Part shown: positions 1 to 11,185 of the stretch, piece after piece
Layout: each line of letters opens with the position of its first letter
How positions within the stretch are numbered: position 1 is the first letter of the stretch
NCBI GenBank assembly: GCA_035610835.1
Contig: CM069452.1
Coordinates: 30,182,143-30,246,142, forward strand
From: Ophiura sarsii
Taxonomy: Eukaryota > Echinodermata > Ophiuroidea > Amphilepidida > Ophiuridae
Reading direction: 5' to 3'
Length of the DNA stretch: 64,000 nucleotides
The notes under the pieces: generated by a model
Told to the model about the DNA's origin: nothing
The model's input: the letters and a program-made list of their open reading frames with translations, nothing else
Database searches by the model: none
Translations under genes and position numbers: made by a program

Positions 1-284
1 AATACGCTACTGTTAGTTTTTCAACCCATCAATAACAAATCAAAACATTTGCCAATGCATTTTTGCGATTAGGCAAGCGGGATCCACTACCATACACGTA
101 ACATTCAAGCGATCCCCGTTCACCAAATTATATTGGATACATATGTGACAATATAGCTCTTCCCCCTCCCCTTGGATGTAATGGAACTGAAATAACATAA
201 AAACAGTTATGCATTTAGTTCCTACAAGAATGTTAACACACTTAGATCAAAGTTGGAAATGAAGTGGACTCAGCAGTGGTGATT

Positions 285-860
285 TTCAAATCTGATTTCA
301 ATGGGAGGCTACTGTTACTGAAGGTAACTTAATCATGGTCATAACAAAACGAAAACTATGAGTTGAATTGAATGGGTTCATATCATTTGTTATTCATCCA
401 ACTAGAATTGATGACGACTGATAGAATTGATATAGATATAGTATTATTTCGTCATGACGTGCATCAGGCCAGGTGAAACAGGTCGCTCCATAGCACAGCA
501 ACACATACGATATCGCAATATTTCCTTTTACAAAGGTCAAGAAGTAATTGACTGCAGTAAGGAGATTCACTTAAGTGAAGGAGCTACCAACCCTATCTGT
601 GACAGACTGACGCACATTTTGCGATTTCTGCTACACTAAGTGACTTAGGATTTCAGATAAGAGCATAAAACGCTTGAACGGGAAGGTCAATGAGTAGCGG
701 TATCATTCAGTTTATGACGTGGGAAGTGTCTGCTAGGCGGAAAGGTGGCGAGAAAGTGACATTGTGTCGTAGTTGAACACATCTGATGTAATTCATTAAG
801 TTGATGCCATGATAGGACGACTAGTTGTCCGGTTAATAAGTGTAAGTGCACAGCTAGGGT
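285..860 (+). repeat. Dispersed repeat block A, copy 1
   Basis: Aligns by eye with 4755-5240 and 10650-11185. The best-conserved core (about 470-640) contains the palindrome TTCACTTAAGTGAA, followed by a segment reading CTACCAACCCTATCTGTGAC. All copies have many substitutions and small indels, so the duplications are old. The short open frames inside are not conserved between copies, so I read this as non-coding. The element class is unknown. The 284 bases before it show nothing recognisable. Confidence 0.7.
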
Positions 861-927
861 ATTGTATAGTGAATGGAATTTTAAACAACGCCGTTTCATT
901 AAAAATAGGACTCCGTTTTGGAAACAG

Positions 928-1530
928 TGTATACTTTAGGTTCCAGTTACTGGAATACCAGTATCTTGCGATACTGGAATGTATAAGTTACCAATATCGC
1001 TATTGTTCCAGTTTCGACATCGGTCGGTATTGGAATTTTTTGTTACTTTTTGTTGATGCACGATACTAGAACATCACAGCGTTATTGCATCGCTCTTTCC
1101 TGGAATAAATGTTCCAATATCGGTCGTTTGAACATGGGAACTTCCACTGTTGTCCCTTTCGACGTTTCAGCAATTTTAACGTTTTGGGGACTGGAGATCT
1201 ATAGAAAGCCTAGGGGGCATCGCACATTTTCCAAAATTCAAAATAGTGTGCAAGGTTGATTGCTCCATTCACTTAAAATGGGTATAATTTGTATCACGAG
1301 GGATTATTTGAAAGAAAAATTGGAAAAATTGTTTTTAAGATCCCAGATTCTGGAATGTACTAGTATCGTCCGATACTGGAACACCCAGTATCGTTCGATA
1401 CTGGTACAAAGTATCGACCGTCATGGAACAGTAAAATCGTACCAGTATCCATCAATCGTACCAATACTGGCCATTTTTATGTTACAGTATTGAACGATAC
1501 TGGTATACCAATCTGGGACCAAAAGTACCA
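928..1530. mobile_element. Palindrome-array element P1 (foldback-like)
   Basis: The left end reads TGTATACTTTAGGTTCC and the right end TCTGGGACCAAAAGTACC, which are inverted relatives of each other and of the ends near 44968, 46194 and 47040. Between them lie imperfect palindromes of the form CCAGTATCG-NN-CGATACTGG, best preserved at about 1361-1405 and 1485-1505. The middle (about 1140-1340) has lost the pattern. No protein is encoded. It is probably a non-autonomous element, but the superfamily is unknown. Confidence 0.6.
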
Positions 1531-1664
1531 TTATATTTATAACTTATCAACGTTTGTTACATTAACATTATGACTTAATTCGAACGGAATTTGCTTTAAA
1601 AAAAAATCGAAATCTGTTCAATAATTCATTTATTAGGTGAAAGGTGACCCAATAAGCAAGATGT

Positions 1665-1835
1665 GTACTTTAAAGATTGAACTTTAGGTCCCGTATACTA
1701 GTATCCTCCAAAAAGGGAACACACACTGTCGGCAATACTGGTACACTTGCTACCAGTACGATACTGTAATATCAAAATGCATCAGTATTTAGTAAGAGAC
1801 CAACCTGTAGGTCCCGTGACCAATCCTGGTAACAA
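1665..1835. repeat. Degenerate palindrome-array remnant
   Basis: Has the same vocabulary as the palindrome arrays: TGTACTTTA followed by CTTTAGGTCCC at the left, scattered CAGTA/TACTGG half-sites, and GTAGGTCCC at the right. It is too decayed to define units. The preceding stretch, about 1600-1660, matches the reverse complement of about 45288-45335. The arrays therefore share flanking sequence, or the original element was larger than the array. Confidence 0.45.
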
Positions 1836-2030
1836 AAGTTTGAAAGTGTTTTTGTGTTCCCTAATGAATACCGAACCATTTTGACTTGGTCTACCCCCTT
1901 GAAAAATGTCAGGCATTTCCGGGAGGGGTCAACACACAGAGGTCAAAATTCAAATATATTCCAATTGTGTCGATATGCATATTAAATTACTCGTCTAGTC
2001 ATGAGGATTCAGAAAATGTATAGTTTGCCC

Positions 2031-2442
2031 CACTTCCGATGTTTGGTTAACGAGTTATCGGGTAAAACGTATAAAGGTCAACGACCTTTGCGTAAGGGTC
2101 AAATTTTAAAATTGCTCCGATTTTGAAAAACAATATCTCCAATTGTTCATCTGAACACAAGGATTCTAGAAATGGTAGTTTTTACCATCTAGAGTGTCTG
2201 TTGTACCCTCTAAAGAGGTCAAATGGTCCAATTACATATAGGTCAATAGGCCTTGACTTTTTGACCCACAAACAATTTACCCGTTGTAAAAAAGAAAAAA
2301 ATCTGGAATCCTTGTGATCATACGAGCAATTTGAGATATTGTTTTTCAAAATCGGAGCAGTTTTAAAATTTGACCCCATACGCAAAGGTCAACGACCTTT
2401 TTACGTTTTACCCGATAACTCGTTAACCAAAAATCGGAAGTG
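2031..2442. mobile_element. Foldback element, about 140-bp arms
   Basis: The sequence from CACTTCCGAT at 2031 returns as its reverse complement ending at 2442. Both arms carry AACGAGTTATCGGGTAAAAC, the self-complementary AAAGGTCAACGACCTTT-like segment, and GCTCCGATTTTGAAAAACAA. Only a short unpaired centre (about 2180-2290) remains. Single-stranded, it would fold into one long hairpin. No coding capacity. Target-site duplications were not resolved. Confidence 0.75.
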
Positions 2443-2514
2443 TTTGGTAACTTTGGTTTGGTCTTTTTGAGAAAAAAAATCATTCCTTACAATTTATTTT
2501 CACTCACTCTGTAC

Positions 2515-3465
2515 TATGGACTGACGGTCGTTGAACTTTGTAAAAAGTCACAGCAATGTCAATTGAAAACATCAGCTAACAATGTCGGAAAGCGTCATCA
2601 TCGGGTTTGATCAGAAAATGAAATAAGATATTAACAATTGCAATCTACGTATCCACTTCAGAAAAGTGAAATGTTACCCGAGAAAAAGTAATTAAATGAT
2701 AGGTATAAAATCATGAATAATTAATCATATAATTTGACATTTTAACATTTTAATATTCTACACCATAAATTATGCTTGGATTACAGTACATTCAAAACCT
2801 TTCTAATCTGCGCGTCGTCTGAGAAACCTATCCAAGAGTGAAATTAGACGTTAATAGTGGTGTTATTGACAGCAGATGCGCAGATATCATGCCATCTATT
2901 GATAAATCCCGAATACCCATCATGATAACTCAGCTGCTATCGATATAGCTTAGGTCATCGATCACTAGCATGTTCACGGATATAACGAAACAGTGTGCGT
3001 CAGTATATATCAACATTTGCATTGTCTTACATTTCAGTTAGGAAATCTCAAAATGCTCATCCTTGCTAAAAGTACAAATATTTTGATTAAAAGATTGAAG
3101 ATTTTGATTAAAAGATTGAATTTGTCTTTGAACATTTGAACAACCTGCAATTGTTCCATTTTTTTTCATTCGCCGCTTGGATATATATCAAGTCTTTTTA
3201 AAACATACGTTTCATCCCTATATACGACTCTACCAGGACATGCAAAAGGATTACACTGAGGATGAAATTCTGACTTATTATAGAATATTTGCTAAAAGCA
3301 AGAAAAATACTTTATCCAAATTTTCACATTTCACATTATTCAACAAATTTAGTCACACTCCCGGATGCCTGCCTGTTATAATCATTCTCAGGTGAATATG
3401 TTCACTTCAAAAATCAGATGGGTGAAATCATTAAATGGCGTATACCCTGGAACTAGACGTTTAAA
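2515..3465 (+). repeat. Dispersed repeat block B, copy 1
   Basis: Matches 7540-8870 and, inverted, 21835-22400. Shared landmarks are CGTTGAACTT, AGCGTCATCATC, a long TTAACATTxTAxTAxTCTACAC stretch and ATCGATCACTAGCA. Toward the right it matches copy 2 again (TCAGATGG then ATGGCGTATACC). It lies downstream of block A in the same order as copy 2, pointing to an old duplication of a several-kb unit. No protein recognised. Confidence 0.65.
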
Positions 3466-3851
3466 ACATGATAATACCCTAACAAAAGGTAACCGTGGGC
3501 CGTAATAAAATGCGCGTACAATTTTTGACATGTCTTAAAGGGAAGCGGTCATGGTGAGGATTCTAACGAAAATTGAACAGCTGGTTTGTGAAGGTTTTTA
3601 GGATTACCCAAAATAACGATTCTTAACGGTATCTGGCTGGTCCCACTGGGCAAACTTACCGGTAATTAAGGGCATCTTCCCCAGTAGAAACACGTTCTAT
3701 GATGACTCTATATTCTGCAGCATCTAAATACATGCAGTGCAAAATATGTGCCTCGTTAGAAATTTAAAGAGAATCCCGTTTCATTTTCAATAGGATTCCA
3801 ACGGGCTATATGTATAGTTTTGTTAATTTTCATATTGTGGTGAAGTGTCAA

Positions 3852-4255
3852 TGAATGAATGAATGAATGAAAACGTGATTTATTAAGCGCATTTCCAAAA
3901 ACACGATCCATGCGCTGTACAGGAATTATAAAATATAAAAGATAAGCATAACAAAAAATACCAATCAAAATACATTAAAAATAGGTTAAAAGATAATTAA
4001 ATATACAATGTAATTATATACAAATACAATTTAAGCATTAAAAAAGCATGGATTAAAAACACACACATTTAAAAAAAAGGGTGCATTGCATCCGAAATTG
4101 ACCAAAAATTACAATTGCGGAAAAAGTTTTAAGCATCTTTTTAAAATATTTGACACTGCGTATGGAGAGTGGGAGATCATTCCACAGCCTTGGACCGATA
4201 TATGAGAAAGCGGTTTCAGTCTTAGTATGTTTGTTGCAAGGTACAACAAGGCGGA
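3852..4255 (-). pseudogene. LINE 3' end, CR1/jockey-like, 5'-truncated
   Basis: Read on the minus strand, about 4250-4120 encodes the C-terminal tail typical of CR1/jockey-type non-LTR polymerases (a GPRLWNDLP motif followed by lysine-rich residues). An untranslated stretch follows, then GCGCATTTCC-type sequence, ending in an (ATTC)n microsatellite tail at 3852-3869. Only the last part of the element is present, as expected for incomplete target-primed reverse transcription. A similar GCGCATTTCC 3' region occurs in the LINE at 35955-36905, so the two belong to related families. It is not functional. Confidence 0.7.
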
Positions 4256-4544
4256 AAGTACCTTTGCATGATATTAATTAACAATCATAGAAATATGTTA
4301 AATAAAATTATGTATTTCAGTAGTTTTAATACAGCGCGTAAAATCTACCAGAAATCATTTATTATAAACACCCCTGTAAGAACTTCTTTGAGTGTTTCCT
4401 TTCACGTATGGGCATGTCCTTACCATATCAGGTAGCCATGAGCTTCATCTACATCCCCATTTCAATGTACTATTCTAAATTTATTTCCACTACTCGAGAT
4501 AGGACTGTATTTATGAATCCATACATTTTGCTCATATTGTATTC

Positions 4545-4640
4545 TATACTAAAAGTGGCCCAACCCGATTTCTAGACGATTTAGAAGATTGGTCATAATT
4601 TCTAAACAAAAGCAGTTAAAAAGACCAAATACAATTCTTC
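4545..4640 (-). repeat. Partial copy of the ~220-bp satellite monomer
   Basis: Contains AGTGGCCCAACCCGATTTCTAGACGA followed by a GTTAAAAAGACC segment. This is the reverse complement of part of the monomers at 22525-22935. It lies just upstream of block A copy 2. Key shared words are GTGGCCCAACCCGATTTCT and GATTGGTCATA. Confidence 0.6.
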
Positions 4641-4754
4641 TGCATGATTTTAATATTGGGTTAAACATTAAATTGCAATTGTTACAGCCCGAATTGAATA
4701 TATATGACCATTGTAATGATCTAACTTATGGAACCAGTGACCATATCTCATGAT

Positions 4755-5240
4755 TTGTTCTTCAGCCAACTATAAATAGCGACGCTTGATAACATTACGT
4801 TTATCGTGTTATTTACGTCATACGCGCAGGTGAAAAAGGTCGCCCCATAGCACAGCTAACAATACGATATCTCAATATTTCCTTTTACAAATGTCAGAAG
4901 TAATCGACTGCTCTATGGAGTTCACTTAAGTGAAGGAGCTACCAACCCTATCTGTGACAGACTGACGCACATTTTGCGATTTCTGCGACTCGAAGTGACT
5001 TAGGATTTCAGATAAGAGCATAAAACGCTTAAAACGGGGAGGTCATGTAAGTAGCTGTATCGTTATCAGATGTGAAGTGGGCAGTATACATTATACAGCC
5101 GTCAGCTAGTGGCGGGAAAGAAAAGTGGCGGGAAAGTGACATTATGTCGTATCGAACACATTTGATATATAACTTATTAAATTGATGTAATGTAAGGACG
5201 GTGAGATCAATGCAAATGACAAGTGTACAGCTTGGACGTA
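4755..5240 (+). repeat. Dispersed repeat block A, copy 2
   Basis: Second copy of the 285-860 repeat. The CAGGTGAAAAAGGTCGC, GGAGCTACCAACCC and TTAGGATTTCAGATAAGAGC segments are retained. It is interrupted by small indels relative to copy 1. Nothing suggests translation. Confidence 0.7.
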
Positions 5241-7539
5241 GTAGCCGGAGTACCAGGTGTTTCAATAAAAAAACGACTCCGTTTCTTATGAATATCATTC
5301 TGTATAAATATAGTAAACAATGATAATCATCATCTAGCCCTTCTGTTTGACTACTTTGTAAATGTCCCAAATATTCCTTGAGAAATATTTCAAAATTGTT
5401 CTAGAAGGCAACATTCCGCAAAGGATAATAGCATTTATTTACCTAAAATGGGACTAAAAGGGAGAAATGTAATGTATACAAGCATTTCATTAGGGATCTT
5501 GTTTCGCAACATATCCCCTGATAACAGAGAAATAATGGTGATAAGGGTGACTAATACTCGTATATTCTAAGAGTTGTTACTTAATGCGTTGTTTAACCTT
5601 ATGACATGCCTCTCTGAGTAGGCCTAAACCCACTCATCCACCACACCGGTCCGGCGATGACAGCCAAGTCAAGTAGTGACAAAATATAGGGTGAATAAAA
5701 AATGCAATGATTGTAAATAATAGCCCTTGACCTTAATGTGTGCATGAATCCGGAAATATATATATAGTTGTTTGTGTAGTGCGAGTTCAATCTAGTTCAT
5801 CTTCGGAAGAATCTACTGAGTAATCGACTGAACATTTGGCAAAATGTGACAAGTTTTAACACTAGACTAACTCATGAATGTCTTACACCAAGGATACCCA
5901 GGTTTTGAAAGCTGACTCGCTTTTTCACCATTCCAATGGGATTTATACAGTTAACACATGACTATTACCGTGGCATAATGAAATGAAGTCAATGTTAAAA
6001 ATGTATTTTGATACTGGCAGACTGGTGGCATATTAATGAGACACTATTTACACAAATGTGGTTAAAGCATAAATAAATAATTAAGATTAATAAAACTTAT
6101 TACAAATATCACACAAATAAAATACTTTAAAGACACTTGTGTTTGATTTATTGCACTTGAGAGTGGTTCACATCTGTTAGGAAATTATTTGCTAGGTTTA
6201 CAAATTCTAAGATCTGAGTTCATTGCTTCTTCTTGTAACATTTGAAATGAAATTTAGTTTTCTTGTAAATTATCTGAAATAGAAATATTATGTTGGTTGA
6301 TGTTTAGTTCTGTAACGAAGCCCTCCATCGAGATGGCCACCATTGTCACCCAATCTCATCATGCTAGTAACAGTCATGTCTTAATATCGTAATTGTGTAT
6401 GTGTATTCCATTGGAATGGGGTCTACTTACAAAACCTGTCACATTTTGCTTATTTGTCAGTCGATTACTTTCATTCTTTTCATAAGATGAAACAGATTAG
6501 ATACACCTTATATATACAAACAATAACATGGTTCATTGCACACTCACATTAAGGTCAGGGCCTGTACACGATATGCGCACATTATTGTTTTTCATTCACC
6601 AGTCTGTATACGATAAAGTATAGTTTAACCAGCATTAATTAAATGATCAAAAGTGGAATATGATATCATATGAAAATATTAAAATGCTCCAAGGAAACCA
6701 AAGTTATACATGCATATTATATGCAATCAACAGTGCGGAAATGTACCTCTCTTTGTTCACCTATTATCATCATGATTCCACTGAAGTAAATGGTTAATGC
6801 CACGTTTTCATGCGCAAATATCCTTATACATTTATTAGATTAACAAGTTACAGGTTATGTTTGGCAACACTTCAGAGGCGAAGTGGAACTGTGTCTTGGT
6901 GCTGAAAAAAGTAAAATAAATAACAGCGGGGCAGTACAACTAACGCACGTTCCACAACCTAAAGAAACATAACAAGCGTCAACCAATATCCCAACTTGAA
7001 AAGCAAGGACATGAGCCGGTGCGGGACTCGGACCCGTTATGCGTCACCCTTCTCATCTTCGAATGTGGTTTTTTAGCTTTTTATTTACATTTTTAACTTT
7101 TGCTTTTAGATTGGATGTACTTTAAATGTACTGTAGTGGTCAAACAATCAGTCGATTTGCAAAAGCTTTTCGGTTTCCAGACTTACGACTCGTAGTCATC
7201 AAAAACATGGTTTATCACCTTTCATTTCCGGGAGAAAATCGGTATATCAGTGTTGGTAATTAGTAGGTATATGGTATGTTTTTTGTTACTTATTTTGGAA
7301 ATTGAGGTCTTGTTTAGCCCGCAACTCCGCACCCACGTTTTATTAGACATTGCACACACAAACATCACTCAGTGAGTCAGCTTACCATGCATACCGCATG
7401 TGCCGCATTTTAAATTAAGTCCAATTTCAATCAATCAAAATGAATGTAAAACAGACAATTATTTGCAGCTGTACTTCTTTATTGTCATCTCAAGTGAAAT
7501 CTTTAACTTACGCAAAACATTGCACCATATTGTAGTACT
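5241..7539. other. No gene seen
   Basis: AT-rich DNA with short, unconvincing open frames. Around 7015-7050 the minus strand contains CGGGTCCGAGTCCCG, which resembles a tRNA T-arm. No A-box or full cloverleaf accompanies it, so at most it is a worn tRNA-derived SINE fragment. Confidence 0.5.
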
Positions 7540-8870
7540 ACACTGAAGGACGTTGAACTGACAATTGGAAACATTAGTTAACATTGTCGGAGAGCGTCAT
7601 CATCTGTTTTGATCAGAAAATAAAATAAAATATTAAACTTGCAATCAACTCAGAAGTGTGAAACGTTACCCGAGGTAAAGTAATAGATGAGGTGTTAATT
7701 ATTAATCAAATAATTTGCCATTTTAACATTGTATCAGTCTACACATTAATATGCATCAAAACCCATTTAATCTGCCCGCACATTCATGAACAATCCAAAC
7801 TGTGTGTGATACCTACACAAGACTGAATAATATTGTATTAATCAAGATAATACTCAATAGTGGTTATTGGCAGCAAATTATCTTGTTTTGGTGTTTTTTA
7901 CAAACCCCTAAAGGACCTATCATGATAACTTAGTTTTTATCAATTAGTATCGATACATCTTAGGTCATTGATTACTAGCACGTTCACAGGTAAACGAAAC
8001 CGTGTTAGTAGATTCAGTGTATCAACGCGTGTATTGTTTTAATTTGCCATAGGGAAATCTCAAACAGTTGGGCTTGTGAGTTTGTGAATGAGTGTATGCT
8101 TATTGCTTAGTGGATACATGTGTCGTCGAATTGTGTGGTATAGGGGGTTTATGTGTGGAGGGGTGAGTGTACACTTGTGGTGTGAGGATGTTTGTTTCAT
8201 TTGCTTGTAAATGTGTGTGTTTGGATTCTTAAATAATTTTTGTGTGGGGATTTGCAATAATAATTATGTATTTTATATGTTATTGCTGTTTTATCATGTA
8301 TTTATATGTATTTTTGATGTTAATATTATATGTTTTTAAAATTGTATATTGTAAAAAATGCGCAATTTGGCCTTTGGCCACGACGGCCCACGATGTTATT
8401 TTATAATAAATTGAATTGAATTGAATTGAATTGAAATTGAATTGAATTGAATTGAATTTGAACCCTCATCTAAGCTAAAAGTACAACGCAAATGATTAAA
8501 ATATTCCATTTCCAAGCCGCAATGGTTCCGTCTTTTTATTCAATGCTTGAGTTGATGCCTTTAGGTGTCAGGAGATATCAAGTCTTAAACCTACGTTTAA
8601 TCAACACATAAATCGGAAATTACAGGATAACATTCTTACGATTTAATACTATTAAATAGAATAATATAAACTATTTGCTACAAGCAAGAAAAGTACTCTA
8701 CGTTATCCCCTAAATTAGTTCGAAGTCATAACACATACGGATGTAGCAATCACTTGTTTTCGTTTCACATACGGATGCCTGTTTTATTAATTTTAATTAA
8801 GGGAACTTCAAAATCAGATGGTTGAAATAATGAAATGGCGTATACCATTTTAAAACTGCAAGACGCATGT
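7540..8870 (+). repeat. Dispersed repeat block B, copy 2 (interrupted)
   Basis: Homologous to 2515-3465. Similarity runs to about 8060 (GGAAATCTCAAA), breaks, and resumes after about 8461 with CTCATCTAAGCTAAAAGTAC, matching CTCATCCTTGCTAAAAGTAC in copy 1. The break is the LINE 3' end at about 8062-8460. That insertion therefore happened after the two copies separated. Confidence 0.65.
8062..8460 (+). mobile_element. LINE 3'-end insertion with (TTGAA)n tail
   Basis: Inserted into block B copy 2 and absent from copy 1. It ends with GCCACGACGGCCCACGATG, then TTATTTTATAATAAA, then about nine TTGAA repeats (8411-8458). This is the layout of a CR1-like LINE 3' untranslated end with its microsatellite tail. 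No polymerase sequence is included. The minus-strand open frame across it looks like a by-product of low-complexity sequence. A clear target duplication was not found. Confidence 0.65.
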
Positions 8871-9560
8871 ATAATTATTAAATGGACATAAAGAAGATTT
8901 ATTCACGCGTTTATTCACTCAACTTATGTTTGTTTTTCAAAATTAATAACAGAGCATTGAATTTAAATGGAAGGAGTTTCAAAATTGTACTTTAAAATAC
9001 TAATAGTTATTACAAGTAAGTGTACGGTATATTAAGATCATTGTACCAGAGATGTGGTCCCCTTAATTGTGGTGTTTCGTTCACATAATCATTACATTTA
9101 AGCCAATGCTAATCTTAAAGTACTTATATATAAAAGAATGGCGTGCAACATTTCCGGAATCTACATCGTTTTTGATACATTTGTCCTTAAAGACCTATGG
9201 AAAATAGGTTGAACATTGAGCGATTATGATACAACCGTACGGTTATATTTTCTGTCAAGCGAGAGGATATAAGGATACATTTTTAAAAAAACTGGACGTA
9301 TTTGTATTTTTCTAGTCTCACTGATATTAATTTCCTGATACCTATATAACAATGTAAACGTAATTTATGATGCTTAGCGGGGTTAGGAGATACGTAGCGT
9401 AAGAGCCCACTACACTTATAGTTTATGATTAGGCCTATACGCTTCGAGAGACCACATTTGATTGTTTCACTCATAGTAATGTAATGTTATTTTCCCCCAT
9501 CGAGATCAATTCAATACATTTTACCCATGTGATATGTTAGAGAGGAGGTGAAACATCCGA
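8871..9560. other. No gene seen
   Basis: AT-rich sequence without a recognisable coding segment, RNA gene or repeat structure. Confidence 0.5.
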
Positions 9561-10451
9561 TAAGGCCCAAAAAAAAAGTTGTTTGTTTGTCCACGTCCGA
9601 CCGACCGTGTACCTAGGTGCCGACCGTATTACTTTTTATTTTCGATAATTTTTTTAAAACAACTTTTTGAGCAATTTGAATGGCCAAACGGACCGTTTTT
9701 ATTCCTTATTTCGTATGATATCGTCATTCTGGTATTTGCAACACCATCCCCAATGCGCAATCCCGTGTACACACGATGTTTAATGCATGAACTTGGCACC
9801 CGCGGGACTATTAAAAGGACTAAATGAAAATCAGTGATCGCACGTGCAAGTGATGTCATTTTTATACTAAAAACGCAGTGTGAGAAAATATGAAAAATCT
9901 AGTTACAGTTAATATTTGTTCCCAAAATGTTGCTCAACGGCATGAATATTAATTTCAACATAGTATAAAACAATCTTTGGGGTAGTTAGTGCGGGGAAAA
10001 TAGGTTTAGCAATACTTTCACGTATATATTTCTAGCAAAACTTCAACACAACGTTATTTCACTTTGTGCAACATTCAATCACAATGGCGGCGTCCTACGG
10101 TATCTGCGCATTGCAAACTCAGTACAAAAATAATATTTGATCGAGTTTGTAGTGTTGCAACCAATGCGACAATATTGGAACTTTAAATTGACAATCTGCC
10201 CCATCCCCAGCAGGAGAAAGAGATCAAAATCAGCAGTGTGAAGAGTAAAGCAACAATGTCGCAAGCTTATGAAAAGTGAGGTGTTTTGGTGTGTGTTTGG
10301 ACTTTAATTCACAGTATTCATGCCGAATTTATATTCCCAAATACAATATCCGTATTAAAAAATATTAAAAAAAAAAAAAAAAATCCGACCTACCGACCCT
10401 ACCTTTTGAGGACCCTCTATGGACAAACAAACACCTTTTTTTGTGTGCCTA
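9561..10451. mobile_element. TIR element, TTAGGCC-type ends, copy 1
   Basis: The left end TAAGGCCC-A(9) is followed by GTTTGTTTGTCCA and CGACCGACC. The right end reads, in reverse complement, TTAGGC-A-rich-GTTTGTTTGTCCA, then CGGTAGGTCGG. Related ends occur at 16342-17262 and 41250-41496. The interior has only short frames and no recognisable transposase, so it is probably non-autonomous. The superfamily is unassigned; TA or TAA target duplications are possible. Confidence 0.6.
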
Positions 10452-10649
10452 ACTTACAGGTTACATTCATACAGCCGCAATTCACAAGCTTATAGGCTAT
10501 ACATTATAACATAGCTAAACATGAGACGTGACTGAAACAACTTATAAAAGCTGCAATTTATCATAATATAAACATTGGTTCATTGTTATTTCGTTAACAA
10601 TATCAGTTCAACGGTTAAAATTCGTTGGGGGCGGGGGTTAAGCTATAAT

Positions 10650-11185
10650 CTGGTTTCAATTGGGATTACTAAAAGTAACGTAATCATGGTCTTCAAAAAC
10701 TATAAAGCGGCTCTTTTTATTTTGTTTTAGTTCATGAATATTTTTTTCATCCAACTAGAATTGATGACGTATGATATAATTTAATGGTTTTTTACACGTC
10801 ATGTTGCGCAGGTGAATAAGGTCGCTCCGTAAGGCAGCAAAACACGATATCTCAATATAACCTTTCACTAAAGGACAAGAGGTAATTGACTGCCGTAAGG
10901 AGATTCACTTAAGTCAGGGAGCCACCGACCCTATCCGTGACACCCTGATGCACATTTTGTTATTTCTCACACGACAAAGTGACTTTAGGAACTCAGATAG
11001 CATAAAACGCTTCACGATGATTGTGAGTGGTTGTACAATAATATTCAGTTGTGACGTGGGCAGTATACAGCTGTCTGCTATAACGGAAAAGTGCGGGAAA
11101 GTAACATTGTGTTGTAATCGAAACACGTCTAATTATAATTGGTTAATTTGATGTAAATATAGCACGATTCGTTGTCCGTCTCATC
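10650..11185 (+). repeat. Dispersed repeat block A, copy 3
   Basis: Third copy of the repeat at 285 and 4755. The 5' part matches copy 1 closely (GTAACGTAATCATGGTC, TTCATCCAACTAGAATTGATGACG). The core GGAGATTCACTTAAGT is retained with changes in the second palindrome arm. The frames present in the other copies are not kept. Confidence 0.65.
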
